A stretch of DNA of 64,000 nucleotides from Lamellibrachia columna (GCA_963662155.1 OY759266.1:12387835-12451834), one strand, 5' to 3'. Numbered from the stretch's first letter, positions 52,436 to 63,498 are shown. Numbers and translations: made by a program. Notes: generated by a model not told the origin, from the letters alone.

Positions 52436-54135
52436 TCATTTTAACAAGATTGCCACCCCAAACAACAAGTTCCAGATGGCAAGTGGACAAGGAAGCCATT
52501 GGCTTATGGAGAGTCCAACAATTTCCTCATCTATGTATAGCCCGCCCTTATCAGATATCTGTCAATTCTATTTTTAAACATATTCACACTACTAGCATTA
52601 ACACAATCATTTGGCAGTTTGTTCCATCCATTTATCACCCTCTGTGAGAAAGAGTACTTTCTCATGTCCAACCTACACTGCTCCTTAACTAATGCTGCTT
52701 TGTGTCCTCTGGTTCTACTGCCTTCTTTAAGTTTGAAGAACATATTCCTGTCAACATCCTCAAAACCATTAACTATTTTAAACACTTATATCTGGTCTCC
52801 TCTTAGTCTCCTGGTCTCTAGTGTTGTCAAACCACATTGTAATAAGCGACTTTCATAACTAAGGTCTCTCAATTCTAGAATAATTTTGTTGCTCTTCGTT
52901 GTATTCTTTCTAGCTTGTCTATGTCCTTTTTACGATATGGCCTCCATGCTTGAATACAATATTCCAAATGTGGTCTAACTATTGCTTTGTACAGGGGTAC
53001 AATTAGCTGTTCCTCCTTATACATGATAGTTCTCCTAATTAGCCCTAGAATTTGTTTTCCTTTCGAAGCAGCAATCCCACATTGCTCTCAAACTTTCATG
53101 TCAGCACTAAATGTTACTCCTAAGTCCTTTTCTTGTGTGGTTCTACCTAGTACAGCATCCCCCATTTTATATTCTTCGTCCATGTTTCCATGTCCTGTGT
53201 ATACATTTACACTTCCCAAAATTGAATAACATTTGCCATTTTTCTGACCATTTAACTAATTTATCTAGATCATCCTGTAAACTTTGTTTATTTGTATCAT
53301 TAGTAACCTTTCTGAATACTTCTGTGTCATCTGCAAATTTAAGTACTTTGCTAGATATGTCATCTTCCAAATCATTTATATATATTAAAAACAGTATATG
53401 GCCTAATACTGATCCCTGTGATACCCCACTCAAAACAGATTTCCAGTTTGAAATCTCACCATCTACTATTACTCTCTGTTTTCTGTGTGTAAGCCACTTT
53501 TCTATCTAGTTGATTACATCATCTTTAATGTGGCACTTTATCAAAAGCTTTCTGAAATCTAAGTAGACAACATCCACTGGTGACCCGTCATCTACCCACT
53601 TTGTAATTTCTTCAAAAAAACAACAGATTAGTTAGACATGACCTTGCTTTTAGGAACCCATGTTGAGATGTACCTGGTATTTATTAATTTATGTTTTACA
53701 AGGAATTCCACCATGTGGTCTCTAATTAATGTTTCGAGTAATTTACATATAACTGATGTTAAACTCACTGGTCTGTAATTTTCTGGCTTGTTCCTCGATC
53801 CCTTCTTAAATGGGGCATAATGGTTGCTTCTTTCCATTCTGAAAGAACTATTCCTTCTTGTAGTGACAAGTTAAAAAAATTTGCAAGTGGTGTACTAATT
53901 TGCTCAACAATTTCCTTAAGCAGTTTTGGTGGTATCCCATCAACTCCAGGTGATTTATTATCTTTCATCTTCTTAATTTTCTTTGCTATCATTTCAGGAG
54001 TTACAAATAACTGGCCTAAATGTTCTGATGTATTGCCCTCAAATTTAGTAAATGGAATTGGAAGTGAGCTGATATCTTCTGTGGTAAAAACTGAGCTGAA
54101 ATACTCGAGTGTATCTAGCTGACTTTGCTTTCTCG
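52436..54135 (-). mobile_element. CR1/jockey-like LINE, copy C (5'-truncated, most complete)
   Basis: The minus strand covers about 1.7 kb, from before the RT (VTPEMIAKKIKKMKDNKSPG) to the family 3' end and ATCTTGTT tail. It lies opposite in direction to copy B, 1.1 kb away. Confidence 0.9.
52531..54120 (-). pseudogene. LINE copy C reverse transcriptase, fragmented
   Basis: Successive pieces: NKSPGVDGIPPKLLKEIVEQ, ENYRPVSLTSVICKLLE, a damaged motif A region, VSQGSVLGHILFLIYINDL (motif B), FADDTEVF (motif C intact), then ENIFLST-antisense regions and NGFEDVDRNMFFKLKEGSRT to the end ...RYLIRAGYT. At least four breaks. Confidence 0.88.
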
Positions 54136-54149
54136 CAAAAAAGTAACAT

Positions 54150-54830
54150 TGTTTGGGGCAATATAAAGTTGTAACACAAACATAATATTCTTCTTCACAT
54201 TAATGTTAGAGCAATTCCTTCGCATTCAAAGATTATATGCTCGGGTTTATTACAGTGTCTTTCTCTAGAGTTAGTGAGTGAGTCCACAAAATATTGTTTC
54301 CATTTCCCTGCGTATGATAGTTTACTTCACCTGGCATAGACACCAGGTAGAAGGGACCAACGGCTTTTAGTGTGTCTAAATCGTCCAAGTTTCGAAACGG
54401 CAACATGTGGTTTGGAACTCGCCCATATAGAGGTAAATTGAAGTGTTACGAAATGGATGCCTACGAAAACGTAGGTACATAATTATATACAAATATCGTT
54501 CTCATATAAAATACTAAAACGTAGTTCATGTTATAAGACTTGTTACTCCAGTGTACAAACGTTATCCAAATTATACCAGACACATTTAAGCATAATAAAG
54601 AACACTGAACGAATACAAAACCTGCGCTTCAATACTATGTAGTCAATTACAAAGGTGAATATCTCCAATACTCCTACAGTAAACGAAGTGTTGCTTTGTT
54701 GTCAAAACACATGGAATGATACAATCGTAATATCTCAGCTTCACACCTGATGTAACCGTTCAAGAACTTCCATGGCAGAGGCAAACACGTTTGATTTTCA
54801 AAATGTAGTACCGGAATAACTGGATACAAA
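54150..54830. other. 3' flank of the zinc-finger gene
   Basis: No gene. It presumably includes the 3' UTR of the zinc-finger gene. AATAAA-like signals are common in this AT-rich DNA and none can be singled out. Confidence 0.4.
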
Positions 54831-54838
54831 TGTATGAG

Positions 54839-55806
54839 TCACATCGGCGTGTGTGAATGTACATCCCTGTGAAGCCTTCTATGTACATTAAGATTACCAG
54901 ACGTTGTAAATGATTTCCCACATGTAGAACAAATGTAAGGCTTTACACCTGTGTGAACCCGTTCATGAACTGTAAGGTGACTGGACATTGTGAAGGACTT
55001 TCCACATGTAGAACATGTGTAAGGCTTCACACCTGTGTGAATCCGTTCATGAACCTTACGGGAACTGGAGTCTGAGAATGACTTTCCACATGTAGAACAA
55101 ATGTAAGGTTTCACCCCTGTGTGGATCAGTTCATGTCGACCATACGAACTGGAGTCTGAGAATAATTTTCCACATGTAGAACATGTGTAAGGCTTCACAT
55201 CTGTGTGAATTCGTTCATGTCGAAAATAAGAACTGTAGTGTGAGAATGACTTTCCACATGTAGAACAAGTGTAGGGCTTCACATCTGTGTGAATCCGTTC
55301 ATGAATCTTAAGAGGATGAGACTGTATGAATGACTTTCCACACGTAGAACAAGTATACGGCTTCACACCTGTATGAATCCTTTTATGTGTATTAAGGTTA
55401 CTGGGTGTGGTGAATGATTTTCCACATATATCACAAGGGTATGGCCTCACAACAAGATGGTTCCGTTCATGTTTATAATAGTGATGGGAGTCCGAGAATG
55501 ATTTTCCACAGATAGAACAAATGTACTGCTTTTCACTGGAATCCTTTGAGGTTTCTACAGACCAATTTGTGTTGTCCACTTTCAAGATCTCTTTCAACAA
55601 ACCTCCCTCACACACTACCCACTTTCTAATCTCTCCACTGTTGCTATTACATTCATCAGAATGACCCTTCTCTGATTTCACTTGGACGTGTGACTCGCAG
55701 TAATCTGTTGCTCTTCTGTCTTTTTGGCGACACATCTTGTCGAATGGCAGGAAACCTTCTTGTATGTGTATTTCTGCCGGGTCTTCAGACTTTATTCTTG
55801 TCAAAC
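54839..55806 (-). CDS. C2H2 zinc-finger protein, last exon (eight fingers)
   Basis: Encodes an acidic/Ser linker with two SUMO-type sites (IKSE, VKSE), then eight tandem C2H2 fingers of the CX2CX12HX3H type. TGVKPYTCSTCGKSF or DVKPY linkers join the fingers, and the protein ends at a stop at 54,839. Helix residues -1,2,3,6 for fingers 1-8: D,H,H,K; T,S,N,T; Q,H,P,I; H,S,S,R; D,S,S,R; D,S,S,V; M,S,H,V; T,G,N,V. Finger 6 has Arg in place of the core Leu before the first His. The likely acceptor is TTCACAAAG|GT at 55,807. With exon 1 it gives 1,152 nt, an intact frame of 383 residues. A nuclear DNA-binding regulator is inferred; the target is unknown. Confidence 0.88.
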
Positions 55807-56136
55807 CTTTGTGAAGATCAGAACAATGTTTCTGAGTATTAATGTTTCCCCCCAAAAAAATAGCATTTTAATCATTAATAAGCATCCCTTGAAATATCAA
55901 CAACTGTTTATTTTGTAATGATTGTGGACATAAACACGTCAATATTTGTAAAAATACAACCAAAAACACGAAGACTATATGTTTGTAAACAACAAATTCG
56001 ACGAAACAATCCAAGCATGATAGTATAAAACAAATTACTGTCATAGATATGAAGGCATTTCTGAAAGTTACTTATTTTAACAAGTGACATATTTCTTGAT
56101 GTAGGGATGTTTGAAGTTTGTCTTCATAATGCATAC

Positions 56137-56320
56137 CTTGTAAGACTGGGTAGTCACAAGCACTCTGATTCACCAGACTGACTGAAATTGGAGGCCCAAT
56201 GGGAGTTTGGCTGCTAGAAGATTGGCTGGTTTCTGCTGGAGTGCTGATTTTTTCTGGTGATGCATATGAGGATTGCAACTGAATCCTTGTGGAGATGTAG
56301 TGTTCTTCTTCAGACTTCAT
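56137..56320 (-). CDS. C2H2 zinc-finger protein, first coding exon
   Basis: An ATG at 56,320 starts MKSEEEHYISTRIQLQSSYA. A Ser/Thr/Pro-rich segment follows, then SVSLVNQSACDYPVLQ, ending at donor TTACAAG|GTATGC in phase 1. Joining to 55,806 keeps the frame (Q-GLTRIKSEDP). No known domain is seen; it looks disordered. The exon is linked to the fingers by position, phase and strand. A 5' UTR exon may lie further right. Confidence 0.65.
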
Positions 56321-56339
56321 TGCAGAAATGATGACTCAC

Positions 56340-56497
56340 TGAAAATACAACTATCATAGTAAGTAATCATGAAATTCCTTATCTCCCTGCTACATTCACA
56401 TGTTTAAATCATATTGCTTGTGGCATCAAAATACCATTGCTCCCAGGATCTGGTTAAGTCAACCTATTTATTTGGAATCATTCATCTTGTTAATCAG
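56340..56497. other. Upstream flank of the zinc-finger gene
   Basis: AT-rich DNA. No clear core promoter motif is seen. Confidence 0.35.
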
Positions 56498-56672
56498 GCA
56501 TGCCATGCCTTGTACAAAACAGACTACAGTGTGCTAAACCTAGTGTTATTATTAGTATATAATTATATATATATTTATATATATTATTTATAATATATTA
56601 TTATAAATATATTTACTAATAGTAACACAAGGTTTAGCACACTGTAGTCTGTTTTATACAAGGCATGGCATG

Positions 56673-56673
<1 letters not shown>
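56498..56673. repeat. 176-bp imperfect palindrome (fold-back element)
   Basis: The left arm starts gcatgccatgccttgtacaa and the right arm ends ttgtat/acaaggcatggcatgc. The ~63-bp arms differ at only a few positions. The AT-only centre is itself largely self-complementary, so almost the whole unit can form one hairpin. A TA microsatellite starts at its right edge. Confidence 0.93.
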
Positions 56674-56675
<2 letters not shown>

Positions 56676-56710
<35 letters not shown>

Positions 56711-56714
56711 GTAC

Positions 56715-56745
<31 letters not shown>

Positions 56746-56761
56746 ATATATATATATGTAC

Positions 56762-56797
<36 letters not shown>

Positions 56798-56830
56798 GTA
56801 CGTATATATATATATTTGTATATATAATTT
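56676..56830. repeat. (TA)n microsatellite with TGTACA interruptions
   Basis: About 155 bp. Interruptions atgtacat are placed nearly symmetrically, so it too is partly palindromic. Confidence 0.95.
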
Positions 56831-57680
56831 AGCCTTGTTCCAGGAATCACGGGACGAATTCGTATTAGTCCTCAACTAGATAAGATTAACTTAATATTTG
56901 GGGTAATCATTTACTTAACATCCACATACTGCGTGGGGAAATGCTAGCCAGCTGCCAGGGCAGTTCATGACAATTGTGGGCGATATAAGGGCGTTTTGAT
57001 ATAAATTAGAAACGTTTAGGCAATTTTAATTAGTTTACACTATGTAGGCATTAAAATTCAATTGTTCATATATCTTTGTTGTGTGAACTATCCGTAGAAC
57101 TTCACTAGATACAATAACTTCACATTATCGAAACCTCAATAACCTGTCATCCCAACCATCGGAAAACTGTTCCTATGTGCTAATGTAGCAATACTCCACA
57201 AGAGGACACTACTGAGCAATTTTTTACACTACCAAAAGTGGCGCCACTCACCATATCCACTCGCAACTGCCCAGATATCTCTCTATATGCATAAATTATT
57301 ATATATCTCTATTATATAGAGATCGCTGCCACTCAACTTTAAAATGGACGGTTTGCGGAGTGATATAAACAATTGGTAGGCAAGGCGACACCATCGTTTT
57401 GTACGACTTATAACGTCATAACATTTCTGAATCTTGAGAGACGTAAACTAGTTTCATGCAAAAACGGACATTATATCGTGTTTCTTGTCAAATTTCAACT
57501 AAAATACAATTGTACTATACTGCAATGCAATTAAAATTGAGATATTTTGACCAACATTAAGAGTGTGCCATGCAAATGAAATAAAGATGTGCAAAATCTG
57601 CTAATAAATGTCATGTGTGGAAGGTGTGACCATGATCTACATTATATAGAGATCAGTGGGTGTGATACGATAAAATTTCA
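56831..57680. other. No gene seen
   Basis: AT-rich. The phrase tatatagagatc occurs near 57,314 and 57,640. Confidence 0.4.
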
Positions 57681-57750
57681 CGCATGCGCTTTTTTTGTTG
57701 CTGGTGATCACAACTTGAGGGGTCATCCTTCAGTTAGACTTCCGGAAGTG
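57681..57750 (+). promoter_or_regulatory. NRF1-like site and palindromic ETS site
   Basis: CGCATGCGC (57,681-57,689) and ACTTCCGGAAGT (57,738-57,749) lie 50 bp apart, a promoter-like pair. A diverged copy of the same region (gctggttatcacaacttgtg ... cacttctgaaagtg) lies at 58,175-58,235 without the ETS core. This may therefore be part of a repeat and not a promoter. Confidence 0.3.
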
Positions 57751-58620
57751 TTCCACAAAACGCAATAACCCACAAGAGGACACTAGTATTATATTAGCAC
57801 CTTTTTGGGTCTGAGCATTGTTTGTTTTCCATCGCAATGGAACTTGTTACATTATTATGTCACTGACCTTCGACTGCTACCATTTTTTCTTGAGGAAATC
57901 AAAATAGAAGATGCACCCTGTCAAATGTTGACCCAAAAACAAAAATATGTTGTCTACATATACGTACAGGGGATCCTTCCATCACTGACAGGCCCATGTT
58001 CTGCTAAGCAGCCACTAGGCATTTAATCCTGTGCACAGCAGAAGTGTCTTTGTCTGCAAATGTACGTGCCTTTTTCCTGTTCAAAAACTCTATTTTTTCA
58101 AAGTGTAAAAAACCCTTGAAATGGGATACGTGCCCTCTCAAAATCACTGGTAGGCCTACTTGATCCGCGTTTTGTCGCTGGTTATCACAACTTGTGGGGG
58201 GCACACTACAGTTTCACTTCTGAAAGTGACTGTATTCATCTAGCAAAGGTCGCGTTACGAATTGGTTTTTGTCATTGTGAACTCGATCCAAAGTCCAGCT
58301 ATTTTTTCAGACCCCGTGTGGCCGTCATAGGTGGCATTTTCGCCTCTTTTCGCCTGATTGTATTTAGCGAGATATTCCAGATACACGCGGCGAAAAACGG
58401 CGCTGGATCCACCGATGATGATGCAACATACCCCGGGCTATATTCTGGTGGATACCAGAATATTATACCAAGGTAGATTCTTGGAGAGGGTATATTGTAT
58501 AGACCTATTCTTAGACTTTATAATGTACTATATAATTTGTGTGCGCGTGTGCGAGTGCGCGCGTGCGCGCGTGCGCGCGTGCGTGAGTGCATTATAGTTG
58601 CACATACTGACGGCACCATA
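57751..58620. other. No confident gene
   Basis: A 73-codon + frame from about 57,805 and a 94-codon + frame from 58,192 lack recognisable motifs. An alternating GC/GT tract (gtgcgcgtg type, Z-DNA-prone) lies at 58,538-58,588. Confidence 0.35.
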
Positions 58621-58626
58621 ACTTGT

Positions 58627-58866
58627 TTATGATAGATGAATGTGAGATGGACCAAGCCCGGTCGGCGAATCTGGCGCACTCGACGAGCCGCCTTCCGTTA
58701 CCCCGACAGGCCGACGTCGTGTCGTAGCGCCGGTGCTAGGCTGTCCGTCTTTCCGGGAGTACACGGCGCCAGGGTGCACGGCACGAATTCTAGACATTTG
58801 CTTTAGGAACGCGACGTCAGTCGCCACAGGCGAAACAGGAATACCTTGCTGCGTCTCGCGAATACA
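58627..58866 (-). other. GC-rich exon-like segment, unidentified
   Basis: The minus frame IRETQQGIPVSPVATDVAFL, then KQMSRIRAVHPGAVYSRKDG and a Ser/Gly/Pro-rich end to a stop, is open for about 80 codons. The segment is distinctly GC-richer than its flanks. The TA-flanked element below is inserted immediately upstream and would have separated it from any preceding exon or promoter. Product not recognised. Confidence 0.33.
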
Positions 58867-58868
58867 TG

Positions 58869-60133
58869 TAGGGGAGATCGGGGCTAGTTGTTACAATTTT
58901 CAGTTAAAGTCACTTTTTGTGAAAAGTATGTTGGAATCATTATTTCTGTCAACGTATATATTAAATATATTATTCGTGCTAATAAAAAGGCGCGGACGAC
59001 TGTAACAACTAGTCCTGTAAGCGGGGCACGTTGTTACATCATACGGGCACGTTGTTACATCAAAGAGCGCGTGGATAGCAAAGCAAGTGTCACTCGTACA
59101 TGATACTGTTATTACATTAATTGACTATTCACACTTATACATATTATATACAGTGTGCATAACAAGGTAGGTGTTCACAACTTCATATATTAAGCTTTTA
59201 ATTTTGAGTTACCAAAGGGGACTTATTCCCCGGAATTTTGCCTAACAAACAATTGTGAATGGAATATAAATTATTGAATGGCGTATGAAATAGTGAATGG
59301 CAATAAATATGTAATGCGACTTCTACTTGATTGAATGATACACACACGTACGCACTCACGTATATGCGCACGAACATTCAAATTTCAAAGAATCATGCAA
59401 TATTGATTAATTGCTCAAATAGGACTGTGCCATAAAAAATAACAAGATTGAACAAGATTGTTATCCAGTTCAAAACACCCGGATGGCAAGTGGACAAGGA
59501 AGCCATTGGCTTATCTAGTCAAAAAAAAATGTTCGTTTATGTGTAACCTACCCATCTGAGATATTTGTTAATTTTGGTTGACGCTACTAGCATTTACAGT
59601 ACTGGTTATAAACCAGTACATTAGGCTTCACAAGTGAAATAAAGTATTCACACGTAGTAAATAAATGTTTTTTTTCAGTCATTGTCAACACACAATTCGC
59701 TGGCTGAGCTATCGGTACGAGCCGCCCGAGCGTTGTTACAATTGTAACAACTAGCCTCAGTACAATTGTAACAACTTGCCTCAAACACAATTTTTGCAGT
59801 TCAACGCCCGTGGACGATAACAAATCCTGCATTTCAATTTAACCCTTATACTATATAGTATACATGTTTCAATCTTCATTCATGAAACATAAATAGTCGC
59901 TGCGTGAGATGATATTATGTGGACATACCCAAAAACGTCTTAGGTGGTTAAAAAGTAATTTTTTTCCACATCTCGTTAATTTCGTCTTCTTAACTGCCAA
60001 GTTTTGGACAGTGTATTTGCTGGTGGACTTCCAACCAACCACTATCGATGGTGACTCCATAAGTGTGCTATGTTTTCGTAAAACGCCTCTGTAACAACTT
60101 GCCCCTGTATACAACTACCCCCGGTCTCCCCTA
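58869..60133. mobile_element. 1.26-kb TA-flanked inverted-repeat DNA element
   Basis: Target TA at 58,869-58,870 and 60,132-60,133. The left end GGGGAGATCGGGGCTAGTTG mirrors the right end, which reverse complemented reads GGGGAGACCGGGGGTAGTTG. The subterminal motif TGTAACAACT (or its complement) recurs at about 58,886, 59,002, 59,030, 59,051, 59,733, 59,745, 59,768 and 60,090. No transposase frame, so non-autonomous. TA duplication fits Tc1/mariner/pogo-like systems. A LINE tail lies inside it. Confidence 0.85.
59440..59615 (-). mobile_element. CR1/jockey-like LINE, copy D (3' tail only, nested)
   Basis: About 170 bp of the family 3' end: (TCTTGTTCAA)n tail, gataagccaatggcttcctt on the minus strand, and the last RT codons. 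Inserted inside the TA-flanked element, hence younger than it. Confidence 0.88.
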
Positions 60134-60139
60134 TACCAC

Positions 60140-61120
60140 CTACGCACGAATACACATTTTGTCGACCACCTTGGCAAATCACGCCAGAACTCGGTATGTG
60201 ATTAATTAGCGTCAGCTGTAAGGGCAGTCATCGGATAAAGACCTGATCGGGGCAGCCAACGACCCCCCCCCCCCCGCCGACATTCACCTGAGGCAGTAGT
60301 TCGCATGAGTTCTGTCCGCGTGCACCGCGTAGTCTATTATTACTTAGCTTGTTTCTGTCCGTTGTCTGCGTTTGTCCCGGTCGCTGTTTGATGCTCGCTC
60401 TCCGACGGAAACTGGTTCCTCCAACCTCCAAACACAGCCTCTGCAAGGACACGGCAATGGCCTGATCTCGAGAGGGTGTCCTAGCAATGTGTCATCGTGG
60501 TGTCTTATACCAATGGGTTCTTTCGCCGCAAGTGATCCGTCAGAACACTTACTCGCGGGAGTAATCGTAGTGTGCGCAGGTAGGATGAGGGGTGTAGTTA
60601 CTTCCGTTTGGCATTACATATATGGTATTGGGGTAGCACATTCTGGTGGTTTAAGCATGTCTTGGTCCATATGCGATACAGATATGCGTCACCAGTTTGT
60701 CATTAGCGTTGATAACGTTGAGTCGAAGGAGCGGAATTATGTCCGACTCTTCCGACCTTCTCGCATCCTCCGGTTATGTGTTAACGTTAAACATATACTG
60801 GCAGCATACTTTTCAGTGTTGACATTGGATTCTTTTACAATACCAACAATTAGTTAAATAAGCCATGGTATGCATTACGGTTGTGCTTAGAAGGCAGATG
60901 TGCTAAATCACAAACACATTTTTTCTTCTAAAAATTTCTTTCGACTCTTGCTCTGTCAAAATAAAGCTACTTACTGATATTTTTTAATAAGACAAGATGG
61001 TTCCATTCTCGTTGGCTTGTGAGAACTGAGACAATGTCTCTTCAGAGTAACTGGATAACTAAATTCGCTGTGGGTAATGACCTATTCCGCGAAACCTTTT
61101 TCTGCGCGCTCTTCTGGGAG
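60140..61120. other. No confident gene
   Basis: Includes a C10 run near 60,265 and a 161-codon + frame (60,372-60,857) with no recognisable motif or good splice context. Confidence 0.4.
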
Positions 61121-61129
61121 CGCCGGTCG

Positions 61130-61410
61130 CGGCTTCACCACATTGCCAATCGTTATCAGAAAAGTTAACTGAATCACCACGTCGGAGAAAATCTTACAAA
61201 TTTTCCGCCAACTTCGACCTACGACTATAATCGATCTACGAATGATAAATACGACGTGCCGTAACCGAACGCCGCTTGAGCGGCGAGAATGGTGGGTCCT
61301 GGTTTCGTTCTGACACGGCTAACTTGTAGTGCCAATGTTTTTTAACCGCCTTCTCGGAGTGTCATTCATTTGACGAGTTATGCCGTCCGCTCGCAGTGAC
61401 GTCATCCACA
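61130..61410 (+). promoter_or_regulatory. Possible promoter region of the raftlin-like gene (CRE)
   Basis: A CpG-richer stretch containing ATTGCCAATCG (CCAAT-like, about 61,142-61,152) and a perfect cAMP-response palindrome TGACGTCA at 61,397-61,404. It lies upstream of the raftlin-like start codon, with LINE copy E in between. Motif-based inference. Confidence 0.35.
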
Positions 61411-61431
61411 TGGCGGTTTCAGATTATTTAA

Positions 61432-62286
61432 CAAGATTTAACAATATATGCCATCCAACCCAAAGGCCCAGATGGCAAGTTGACAAGGAAGCCATTGGCT
61501 TATCGAGAGTCCAACAATGTTCATTTACGTGTAACCCGCCCTCCCGAGATATGTGTTAACCTTGTTTTTAAACATATTCACGCTGCTAGCAGTTATACAA
61601 GCCGTACACAATTTGTTCCCTTCATTTAGTGTACTCTGTGAGAATGAGTACTTTCTGATATCCAATCTACACTGATCATTTACTAATTTTACCTCATGTC
61701 CTCTAGTTCTATCTTTCTTGAGTGAGAAAAACATATTTCTATCAATATTGTTATACCCATTCAATATCTAAAAACCTCAATCTGATCTCCTCTTAACCTC
61801 CTTGTCTCTAGAGTTGTTAAACCACATTCCTTCAGGAGTTCTTCATAACTAAGGTCTCTCAGTTCTGGAATCATTTTAGTTGCTCTCCTTTGTATGCGTT
61901 CAAGCGTATCTATATCCTTCTTACGATATGGTCTCCATGCTTCTATACAGTATTCTAAATGAGGTTTAACTATTGCTTTACGCAGAGGTATAATTAGCTT
62001 TTTTCCTTGTATGTTATGTTTCTCCTAATCAACCCAATAATTTGATTACCATTTGAAGCTGCAACACCACACCTAAAACAGTATCTCCCATATTATGCTT
62101 TATATCCAAGTTCCCGTGTCCTGTATGTAGGCATTTACATTTCCTAAAATTTAATAACATCTGCCGTTTTTCAGACCATTTAACTAATTTGTCTAGATCG
62201 TTTTGTAAATGTTGTTTATCACCATCAGTGTCAACCTTTCTAAACACTTTTGTGTCATCTGCAAATTTCAGTACGTTGCTTGTTAT
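61432..62286 (-). mobile_element. CR1/jockey-like LINE, copy E (5'-truncated)
   Basis: Minus-strand RT remnant from FADDTKVFRKVDTDGDKQH to NMFKNKVNTYLGRAGYT, plus the 3' UTR and ATCTTGTTAAA tail. The frame is broken in several places and one internal deletion is visible relative to copy A. It ends 73 bp before the raftlin-like ATG, in the opposite orientation. Confidence 0.9.
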
Positions 62287-62358
62287 AGGTCGACCACTAA
62301 AGCGGCGGTCAATCACTGCGCGTGAGGCCAGCGAATGACCGTTGGTCGCCACATCCGC

Positions 62359-62524
62359 ATGGGAGTGCTGTCGTCAAAATGGCGCCGACAAGAACGCGGC
62401 GCCGATTGGCAGTGGAAAGGCCCGCCCGGTCACCACTCTGGCTACCCCGTTGACCACATATCATACCCCGGACCCGAACGAGAATACTGCTTCCTCGACT
62501 TCATGGTTTCATATCAGATCATGA
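62359..62524 (+). CDS. Raftlin-like protein, exon 1
   Basis: The ATG at 62,359 starts MGVLSSKWRRQERG, a strong N-myristoylation signal (Gly2, Ser6, Lys7) followed by basic residues. Raftlins (RFTN1/2) start MGCG and are lipid-modified on the plasma-membrane inner face, where they support raft signalling and receptor uptake. The exon continues with HSGYPVDHISYPGP and REYCFLDFMVSYQIM, aligning with the raftlin segment ...SYEYRFLEFTTLS. It ends at the strong donor CATGA|GTAAGT in phase 1, matching exon 2. The cysteines used for palmitoylation in vertebrate raftlin are not evident at the N-terminus. Confidence 0.68.
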
Positions 62525-62763
62525 GTAAGTACAGGGAATGCAAATTACGGTTCAAATTCCTACACGCGCAATATTGCTAATTCCATGCATGTTTGCGTAG
62601 ATTATGCATTTAGTAGGTTAAATACTCCATACACACGTATATAATTAGGCTATCTGACAATCGAATTTGCTGCCAATGTTCACATAGAACGTACGCCAAT
62701 TTTGTGTAAATCTGCTCACTACTTGTCTTCAAATGTTGGCAACACCATACGCATTAGGCCCCA

Positions 62764-62765
62764 AT

Positions 62766-62832
<67 letters not shown>

Positions 62833-62833
62833 T
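62764..62833. repeat. (ACGC)n microsatellite in raftlin-like intron 1
   Basis: About 17 units, 60 bp upstream of exon 2. Confidence 0.97.
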
Positions 62834-62896
62834 AACAACGTGATATGGAGTTGTCGTCGTATGCATCGTCTGTGAAATCGTTGCCGCATTGAGCAG

Positions 62897-63092
62897 CCAA
62901 CAGCGTGAATCTGGGTCCACGGCCCGTCACGACGAGCGTGCAGCAGTGCCTGGGCGAGTTGATGGAATGCTACCAAAACGGGTACCACATGAACCATTTC
63001 GTCAAGGTGCCCGATTTGACGACGATCACGCAGGAGCCCGACTGGGCGTGCCCGCACACATACCAGGCGATATTGTCCAAGTCGGCCGCCAG
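62897..63092 (+). CDS. Raftlin-like protein, exon 2
   Basis: 196 bp between acceptor GCATTGAGCAG|CC and donor GCCAG|GTAGGC. It joins exon 1 in phase: ...QIM-T-NSVNLGPRPVTTS. Residues QQCLGELMECYQNGYHMNHF, VKVPDLTTITQEPDWACP and HTYQAILSKSAA align with raftlin LPAQLLELYQQGF...HPFVQP...HIFRAIL. The motif pattern (L.EL...YQ.G......F.........AIL) supports homology. The frame is intact and GC-rich. Later exons lie beyond the window. Confidence 0.72.
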
Positions 63093-63097
63093 GTAGG

Positions 63098-63158
63098 CCT
63101 GTGTGCGTGTGTGCGCGCGTGGGTGTGTGTGCGTGTGCGCGTGTGTGTGTGTGCCTCT
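63098..63158. repeat. (GT)n/(GTGC)n microsatellite in raftlin-like intron 2
   Basis: Begins six bases after the exon 2 donor. Confidence 0.95.
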
Positions 63159-63356
63159 AAACAATAGGATGATGTGCTCAATGCTCACGTGTAATGTTAC
63201 TGTACAAATGTCTCGGGGCTGCGCTACTTCGGAGGATTTGCCTGTGTTTCGTCCTTTTTCTATAACCCACTCATCCCCAACTCGCCTCCCTCTCGCTCTC
63301 CCATCCTCACTCACATGCCTCGTCTCCCTCCATCTACTATCCCCTGCCTCGATGCT

Positions 63357-63452
63357 TCCACCCACCCACCCACCCACCCACCCACCCACCCACCCACCCA
63401 CCCACCCACCCACCCACCCACCCACCCACCCACCCACCCACCCACCCACTCA
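63357..63452. repeat. (CACC)n microsatellite
   Basis: About 24 units, followed by a CCCT/CCTC pyrimidine tract to 63,490. Gly-Trp-Val and His-Pro-Pro-Thr frames are artefacts. Confidence 0.97.
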
Positions 63453-63498
63453 TCCATCCCCTCCCCTCCCCTCCCCTCCTCTCCCCTCCCCTGTCCCA

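Noticed and set aside
54839..55855. Zinc-finger protein starting at 55,855
   Set aside because: The codon there is TTG and lies in a G-run. A spliced start from the ATG at 56,320 with matching phase fits better.
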